64,000 nucleotides of DNA from Blastomyces gilchristii SLH14081. Lineage: Eukaryota; Ascomycota; Eurotiomycetes; Onygenales; Ajellomycetaceae. The notes below the pieces were generated by a model. The model worked only from the letters and a program-made list of their open reading frames with translations. It ran no database searches and was not told the origin of the DNA. The position numbers and the translations under genes are program-made. The stretch lies in assembly GCF_000003855.2 (NCBI RefSeq), contig NW_003101682.1, positions 2,816,386 through 2,880,385 on the forward strand, written 5' to 3'. How positions within the stretch are numbered: position 1 is the first letter of the stretch; the number at the start of each line of letters is the position of its first letter. Below are positions 57,620 to 64,000 of the stretch, piece by piece.

Positions 57620-58849
57620 TAGAGAGGAGCTTGTTGTATCAAATCAAAGACAGTACCATAGAAATTTTTCACATCAACATGAACTATCTATCCTACCTAC
57701 CCAGGCAATTCCTAGAAGAGAGTTCACGAGGCATCTTATCATTTCACAAATGCGAAAAAGGAGTATTTTATTTTCAGGTTTATCCGCGGCGAAGCTCCTT
57801 TTTTGAATCTTGTGTCATCATCTTACATGGAAAGTCGCCATCCACATTGCAGGCTTGATAATAAATTGAAAAAAAATCAAATAAAAAGAATTAATAAAAA
57901 GGTGACCTAAACAACAAAACGCAGCCTGAGAGGTATCTAGATATCTATCAAATGAGTATGTGGGTGGAATGGTCTACAGCTCCATCGTTTTTTCCCAGCA
58001 TGATATAGTTTATAACTAGTTAAGTTAGTTGGCCAACTAGGAGTCAGAAATATCAGTCAACATCTCCTTCCTTTGTATATATTCCGAAACCCTCTCTCTT
58101 TCTTGTGTGTGAGGATAATATTAAATATTCTTAACAATGGACCGGTGTTTCTTCTGTTTCTTCCGGTGTTTTTCTCTCCAGCTGTTTGTTCGGCGCGGCA
58201 ATTCTCGGACTCGGCTAAGCTCTTTGCCGACGCCAGCCATTAACTAGTTATTTATTGTTAACTAACTTTACTCCGTAGTTTAACATGTAAGAGCTTCTTC
58301 CGCTTCCGAGTGCCCGCCTCCCGCCCGCAGAGCCGTTACCACAGACGCCGTTATTCATCTGCTTCGCCGTGGAGGGGAAGGGATAATTAAAATCGTTTAT
58401 CCAACGTGTAACCTCCAGAAGACAGATTACCCCGCGCGTTGTTATTATCTTTCGTTGTTGCCGCCCGCCGCTGCTGCTCACGCCGTGCTAGTTTGCTTCG
58501 GCTTTGCTCTCCGCGCCTTGGTTTGGCATATGTGCTCCATACCATCGGGTCTATGGCAAGCTGCGAATCTTGCTAGTTGTCCTCTAGATATACCGAAAAT
58601 TCTCCCCGCGGGCCCCATAGTCCGCCGCTATTATCTCCTCCGTGTCCACCGTTTATGTTGATTCCAGAGCCGGGCTGGGGCTTGTTGCAAGAGAGAAAAA
58701 GAGAAAATATTCATCTCAACTTGACTTCTTACTCCTCTGCTGCTGTGTCACGTCCTTCCTGCTGCTAAACATATTGAGAAGGTAGAGAAGAGTAAGGAAT
58801 AGTAAGAACTAATCGTGTTCAACTGCGTGGAGGGGCATTTACACACACA

Positions 58850-60662
58850 ATGTCATTCTATCTGCGGGTTGCGCGGGGCTTCTCCAACCCCTCAAAGGTA
58901 TTCCCAACCCCCAATATATACATCCCTTAGATACAGCACGGGGAATATTTAAGCTACAGCGCCCGACACCTCTTCCAATTTCATATGGGCTAACATTTGC
59001 CATCTTTCACCCTTTGCAGCACCAACAATTCCTCGCCCGTGCCTTCTCGAGCACCCTCCGCCGAAATGAAATCAATAAAGTCCTTCCCTCCGCTGCGGAG
59101 GCGATTAAGGACATGAAATCCAATTCCACACTCCTTGCCGGCGGGTTCGGCCTCTGTGGTGTACCGGATACTTTAATCGAAGCTGTACATGCCAACAAGT
59201 CCATCACCGGCTTAACCGCTGTCAGCAACAACGCCGGCGTCGACGGAGCCGGCCTGGGTTTGCTCCTAGGCAGCGGACAGATCAAGAAGATGGTCGCCAG
59301 CTACGTTGGAGAGAACAAGACCTTCGAACGCATGTATCTTGGCGGCCAGATTGAGCTCGAATTAACTCCCCAGGGAACCCTGGCGGAACGTTGCCGTGCC
59401 GGCGGTGCTGGGATCCCGGCCTTCTTTACCCCCGCCGCATTTGGAACCGTCGTCCAAACCGGCGACCTACCGCTAAAACACAACGCGGACGGCACCGTTG
59501 CCGCTTACGGTGCGCCCAGAGACGTCAAGGTCTTCGATGGCAAGAGCTATGTCATGGAAGAAGCCATCAAGGGAGACTATGCGTTCGTCAAGGCCTGGAA
59601 GGCCGATAAACTCGGCAACTGCCAGTTCCGCTTCGCCGCTGCAAACTTCAACGGTGCCATGGGCCGCAATGCGAAGATGACCATCGTTGAGGCTGAGAAC
59701 ATCGTCGAAGTCGGTGAGATCGACCCGGCCGCCGTGCACCTGCCGGGCATCTACGTTAAGCGTGTCATCAAGAGCACGGCGGAGAAGAAGATTGAGAAAT
59801 TCACTTTCGCCAAGGAGGATGGCGAGGGCGCGGATTTGTCTGCGTTGGGTAAGGGGGACACTGCCAGTAAACGGGAGCGTATCGTCCGCCGCGCCGCCAA
59901 GGAGTTCAAGAATGGCATGTATGCGAACCTGGGCATTGGGATGCCCATGCTTGCTCCTAGCTTTGTGGACCCGTCTATTGAGGTGCAACTGCAATCTGAG
60001 AATGGCATTCTCGGGTTGGGCCCCTATCCGAAGAAGGGCATGGAGGACGCAGATTTGATCAACGCGGGCAAGGAGACGGTTACGCTCCTGCCTGGTGCGT
60101 CTTGCTTTGGTAGTGAGGAGTCGTTTGGCATGATCCGTTCTGGACGGATTAATCTGACGATCTTGGGTGCTATGCAAGTTAGTGCGAAGGGTGACTTGGC
60201 CAACTGTAAGTCCTTTTGCTCGTCGTTTTGTCTTTTCTTGATCTCTCTATACCCCAATATCCAACAGGGGCCCTTTTTCCCCTTCCCGGCCCCAGCATAT
60301 CCATTATACATAACCTCATTTCCCACATCCATCTAACATATCAAACAGGGATGCTCCCTGGCAAAATCAAAGGCTTCGGCGGCGCCATGGACCTCGTCTC
60401 CAACCCTAGCGCCACCAAAGTCGTCGTCACCATGGAACACACCGATAAGAAGGGCAACCCTAAGATCCTCAAGCAGTGCGAGTTCCCGCTGACCGGCCGG
60501 GCGTGCGTGAGCCGCATCATCACCGAACTCTGCGTGTTTGATGTCGATTTCACAAACGGCCTGACGCTGATTGAGCTTGCGGATGGCGTGACGGTTGATG
60601 AGGTGCGTGCGAAGACGGAGGCCCCGTTTAAGGTTGCGGATGAGGTTAAGCCGATGCTGTGA
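58850..60662 (+). CDS. OXCT1: Succinyl-CoA:3-ketoacid CoA-transferase (SCOT), mitochondrial, three exons
   Basis: Exons: 58850-58897, 59020-60205, 60349-60662 (1548 nt, 515 aa). Donor phases 0 and 1 agree; the short first exon encodes the start of a presequence ('[16 protein letters not shown]'). The enzyme moves CoA between succinyl-CoA and acetoacetate or related acids in the mitochondrial matrix; in fungi related enzymes also detoxify acyl-CoAs. The alpha-like half carries '[19 protein letters not shown]' and '[20 protein letters not shown]', the beta-like half '[20 protein letters not shown]', '[14 protein letters not shown]' and '[19 protein letters not shown]'. The Glu of 'SENG' is the expected catalytic residue that forms the enzyme-CoA thioester. 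The C-terminal exon has '[14 protein letters not shown]' and '[17 protein letters not shown]'. Full length and intact. It converges with the CBP6-like gene, 555 bp apart. Confidence 0.95.
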
Positions 60663-61217
60663 GTTGGGAGGGAGGTAGGAGATGGAGATGGGAATGGGGG
60701 TTTTGAATGTTGAACGAGTGGGTTAACTATTTTGTTTTCGTTGGGTTTTATATATCCATTTACTGTTTGTCCTACTTTTTTTCTTTTGTTATTTATTTAT
60801 TTATTTTTTTTAATTTTTATTTTTATTTTTTGGATGGGTTTGCTTCAACTACATCAGGATATATCCATAAAAGGCGGCGTGCATTTTCTTATTTTAGTGT
60901 GAGAATCGCATATTTTCATAACCCACTAGATAATGATTCAATATATCAATCCAATGTAGTTCTTTTTCTAGATATCCTCATATCTACCTCCTTCATCCCT
61001 CTAACATCAGCCCTATTGGCCACTTGATATATATATACATTTATTCACGCTAAAAAGAAGCCATCGCAGAGGTATCACAAATACAACAATACCCAACAAC
61101 CACCCTGCCCAAAAGGAAACCAGCAGATGCAATCATCCATATAGTACAGAAACACAAAATATAAAAGACAAAAAAACCCTCTCATACATCCCCATACACA
61201 ACTTCCCTCCCCTTCTA
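60663..61217. other. Convergent spacer, CoA-transferase / CBP6-like
   Basis: T-rich left part (60770-60840) and AT-rich middle, consistent with two 3' UTRs. No gene seen. Confidence 0.55.
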
Positions 61218-61765
61218 CTACTGAAACCTCAAAACCCCCCTAAGCTTCTCCATCATCCTCTTCACCCAGCCCCTGCCCGGAGCCTCCCTAAACTCCCGCA
61301 GCACATCATCATAATGCGACGGTGCACTGCGCGGATGCCGCAAATTTTGCGGCAGCGGGTATTGTTTCTCGTACCGGTTTTCCAGCAGCGAGTAGAGCGC
61401 GTTTATGCTGGCGGTGGAGAGTTGTGATTGCTGTTGCTGTTGTTGCGCTTGCGCTTGCGCTTGCGCTTGCGCTTGTGATTGTGGTGCTGTCGCTGTTGCT
61501 GTTGGTGGTGAAGGAGAAGAAGAGGAAGATGTGGTGGGGGTGGGGGTGGTAGGAAGACGGGTTTTTAGATATGTTTGTACGGAGACGGCGGAGGGGCGGA
61601 CGGGATCGCTGGGCCAGCGGGATATGAGGCGGTTTATGTGGGCGGAGAGGGTTTTGGGGGAGAGCTAGATTGGAGATTGGGTTAACTCTTTCATGTTTGT
61701 TATGTCAAGGTAGGTTTGGTTATTTATAGGGGGTAGGGTAGAGGGAGACGGACTTGTTTTGTCAT
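61218..61765 (-). CDS. CBP6: CBP6/UQCC2-like mitochondrial complex III assembly factor, two exons
   Basis: A long minus-strand frame, 61664-61218, has no ATG at its start but opens directly after a TCTAG acceptor and reads 'LSPKTLSAHINRLISRWPSD', 'VQTYLKTRLP', a Pro/Thr/Ser linker, a (QA)n/poly-Gln run and 'LYSLLENRYEKQYPLPQNLR' with 'HYDDVLREFRE'. This matches the Cbp6/UQCC2 pattern (a 'WPxD' helix, a 'YPxPxxLR' motif and a basic C-terminus), proteins that with Cbp3 help cytochrome b synthesis and complex III assembly in mitochondria. A plausible first exon is 61765-61754 (MTKQ) joined over an 89-nt intron (61753-61665; donor GTCCGT, not the usual GTRNGT), giving 152 aa. The first exon is the weak point; another upstream ATG exon may be used. 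Family assignment is from remembered pattern. Confidence 0.65.
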
Positions 61766-62022
61766 GGCTGTGTAGTGATTTTATTTTATTTCTCTGGTTG
61801 CGGGCGGGTTGTTGGTGGTCGTAAAATATAGCTGGAAGGTTTTTTCCAAACAGTCCCGGTTGAAAATGGCGGAAACAAAGTACTCTCTCTCTCTATGTGT
61901 ATATACACCCAGGAATGCGGTATTTCTCATTCAGCAACAATTGAAGCGGAACGTAGTTGATATCCGCCATACAAATGTTTTCTTGGCTGGGATGGAGATG
62001 TGCTTAGTCACCCGCGGCGTCA
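61766..62022. promoter_or_regulatory. Upstream region of CBP6-like gene
   Basis: Short region between the CBP6-like start and the retrotransposon LTR; it must contain the promoter of that gene. The element therefore inserted within about 260 bp of it. Confidence 0.45.
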
Positions 62023-62136
62023 TGTCTGTAGGATAGTTGAAGGTTGTATTGATAGATCTATCTACAGGAACATAATATAGTGGTGGGTCACGTGATCTAG
62101 TGGGATCGCTAACCGCAACGGCTGTAAGGGCCAACA
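62023..62136 (-). mobile_element. Probable 3' LTR of Ty1/copia element
   Basis: Read on the minus strand it begins TGTTGG and ends TACAGACA, that is TG...CA ends, about 114 bp. It lies directly after a purine tract and the RNase H frame, where the 3' LTR is expected. Its base composition is ordinary, unlike the AT-rich interior. The outer end is less certain than the inner end. Confidence 0.6.
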
Positions 62137-62148
62137 CCCCCCCTCGAG
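62137..62148 (-). other. Polypurine tract of the copia element
   Basis: Minus strand CTCGAGGGGGGG sits immediately next to the TGTTGG LTR start. This is the usual primer site for plus-strand DNA synthesis in LTR retrotransposons. Confidence 0.6.
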
Positions 62149-62267
62149 ATAACAAGAATCACATACAAAAACACTCAAACCACCAAGATAGTCTGTCAAA
62201 ACCAAATACAAATGTAAAATTAAACATTCCCAACTTTTATACCTGTAAGATCTAGCAAAACCATGAA

Positions 62268-64000
62268 TTATGTAAATATTACATTGTTCAGAGATTTAGT
62301 GAGTTCATTCACTGTTATCTGAGTAATGAGAATGTATTCTAAATCAATGACTCTCTGATTCAACTGTCAATACAAAAAATGAAAATGTGTGTCAATGTGC
62401 TTGCTTCAGACTGTAATGACTGTCATCTTTGTGAGATCTATGATATTCTTATTATCAGTGAGAATCTGTATCAAAGATGTAGTAATGAAGTCAAGCTTAA
62501 TCATGAGATTTCAGATTCATGTTGCCTTGCAGACTGTCTCACTGAGAGCCACATATTCAGCCTCATTGAAACTTAGAGATATACAAGATTGCTTCACTGA
62601 ATGCCATGAAATCAGACTGTCTGTGAGCTTAAAAACATAGCTGAATATTGATTTTCTATCATTATTCAAGAGGCTGGCTCAATCAGAATCTGAGTAGCTG
62701 AAGAGTAGATAGAAATCATCAGGGAAATCAGAGATAATGAAAGGATTGATAGGAATAGAAAAATCAGTAGAAATGAAAGAAATAGAAGAAATGATAGAAA
62801 CAGAAGAAACAGTAGAAACAGACTTCTTATATGAGCTGCATCTGTAGAAAATGCTCAGATTTATGATCTCTTTCAAATAATATATAACATGTAATAGAGC
62901 CTTTCAACATTGAGATGTTGAATTAATATTTCATTAAGTGAGTAGCAAGACAGTGTAAGTAATATCAGAACATGTTTTAACTGCAAGATATTGCAAGCAA
63001 CTCACATCATGTTAATATCACTGAATTGTGAAATCAGTCTCTTTCTCAGATATAGAGAAATCATCAATACAGAATTCATTCTTCATTGATATTCTGATAA
63101 TAGCTGTATTATCAAGATAGAAATCTTTAACAAGACATTTGATATATTGACAATGTATTAAATCAATTCTCTTATTCAAACAATTGATCTTCATACTCAA
63201 ATACTTAGTTAACTAATATAGATTCTTGACTTTCAATTTCTCACTGAGTATACTTACTAGTCAATTAGCATTCTCAGAAGCTTTGAATATGATGTTGAGA
63301 TTGTCAACATAGATTGTCATATAGAGATGATGTCTGAATGTATAATATCAGAGTACTGAATTATAAGTACTGACTGTAAATTCAAGATCACTTAACAGAG
63401 CTGTTAAGTAATTATATCAGATCTTCACTACAGAGTTCAGACTGTATAGACTATTCTCAATCATGCAGATAAGTGTTTTCAGTGAACCTGTCTCAAATTC
63501 AGTGAGTTGTCTTATATAGACCTTCTTGATAAGACACTTATAAAGATATATTATCACTATATTTATCTGACAGAGTGTTCAATCATGTAGTACTGCTATT
63601 ATAAAAAGAATACAATTAACAGTATCAGTGATGACAGAAGTGTAGATCTCTTCTCTAAAACTCTTCTTAAGTTAGTTATTATAAATTATTCAATATGATT
63701 TTCTAAGAATATTATCAGAATCAGTATTCAGGTTTACAGGCCTATCTTTCTTAAGAAACACTTAATAATCTGAAGTAATCAGTTTATCTCTTAGAATATC
63801 AGATCTAGAGATCAGACTTCATGTATTGCATCTCTTCAGATTAATAATCTTGCATTGTATGAACTTCTTTTAATAATTTTCTATCTTCTCTGGCTAAGAT
63901 GTGACATTCTTGTAGAACTTCAGAAGGTTGTCTGTAATAAGACTTGAAGTATAAGTAGTCAGCAATTTCATGAGCTGCAATTATGTAGAATTCAGATCAT
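62268..64000 (-). pseudogene. Remnant of copia pol: reverse transcriptase and RNase H
   Basis: Part of the retrotransposon above. The residual frame is interrupted by scattered stops (for example TGA for the Trp expected after SDSD near 62680) but shows few frameshifts, so decay was mainly by point mutation and not by deletion. That is what repeat-induced mutation of C:G pairs would leave. The end of the frame near 62268 is followed by about 120 bp to the purine tract. Confidence 0.8.

Larger units (their letters stand above)
56896..58849. other. Spacer between UBP2 and the CoA-transferase gene
   Basis: Holds a 53-nt poly(T), T-rich 3' flank DNA, a TACTCCGTA copy at 58269-58277 and one short minus-strand frame listed separately. 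The right 400 bp should be the CoA-transferase promoter. Confidence 0.5.
62023..64000 (-). mobile_element. RIP-like degraded Ty1/copia retrotransposon, runs past window end
   Basis: The minus-strand translation keeps the order of a copia pol 3' half although many codons are altered. The reverse transcriptase palm has 'LYMTIYVDNLNI' (about 63290-63325), preceded by 'SLYSLN' (about 63440), a remnant of the SLYGLKQ motif. The connection region has 'MKINCLNKRIDLIHCQYIKC' (63140-63200). RNase H has 'SDSD*ASLLNNDRKS' (about 62640-62695), 'ISLSFNEAEYVALSE' (about 62535-62580), 'DNKNIIDL' (about 62435-62460) and 'SKHIDTHFHF' (about 62365-62400). The interior is about 70% A+T, with TpA in excess and Trp codons turned to stop, as RIP produces. 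It is dead as a coding element. The integrase, gag and 5' LTR lie beyond the right edge. Confidence 0.85.

Overview
The window is nuclear DNA of a filamentous ascomycete. Most genes are split by short introns (about 45-120 nt) with GTAAGT/GTATGT-type donors and YAG acceptors. The families present (DIM-2 DNA methyltransferase, Pth11-like receptor, GABA-permease-like transporter, Trk1, Slm1, complex I 21.3 kDa subunit) fit Pezizomycotina. Gene structure, long homopolymer tracts and an AT-converted retrotransposon suggest Eurotiomycetes, perhaps Onygenales; this is inference and the species cannot be told. Exon models were built by hand from splice signals, reading phase and family similarity remembered from experience; no database search was made.

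Layout. 1-10 kb is gene-dense: the 3' part of a DIM-2-type cytosine methyltransferase (+), CMR1 (-), an Mtf2-like mitochondrial protein (+), COQ9 (-), then a five-exon Pth11-like membrane protein (-). 11.2-17 kb is a repeat-rich gap with a palindromic element whose two arms flank an 866-N assembly gap, plus a possible small unknown gene. 17-21.2 kb holds a seven-exon amino acid permease (+) and an acetamidase/formamidase (-), separated by a 50-nt poly(A)/(TAA)n tract. 21.2-30.3 kb has no gene I can support. 30.3-34.4 kb is a pyrimidine-rich leader and the nine-exon GBP2-type SR/RRM protein (+), which includes an 8-nt exon. 34.4-39.1 kb is empty; 39.2-42.8 kb is a 13-exon TRK1 potassium transporter (+). 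43-45 kb carries two decayed coding segments. 46.2-61.8 kb is dense again: SLM1 (-), complex I NDUFA11-type subunit (-), UBP2 deubiquitinase (+), succinyl-CoA:3-ketoacid CoA-transferase (+) and a CBP6/UQCC2-like assembly factor (-). From 62.0 kb to the end lies a Ty1/copia retrotransposon on the minus strand (LTR, polypurine tract, RNase H, reverse transcriptase), strongly AT-shifted in the manner of repeat-induced point mutation.

How the genes relate. There is no operon or biosynthetic cluster. Five genes serve mitochondria (Mtf2-like, COQ9, NDUFA11, CoA-transferase, CBP6-like), three of them directly in or feeding the respiratory chain. The other thread is genome defence: a DIM-2-type methyltransferase opens the window, and a mutated retrotransposon of the kind that DIM-2 methylates closes it. 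The least ordinary items are the palindromic element around the gap, the microexons (8, 24 and 27 nt), a UBP2 3' intron whose retention gives another C-terminus, and the decayed or unrecognised small genes.
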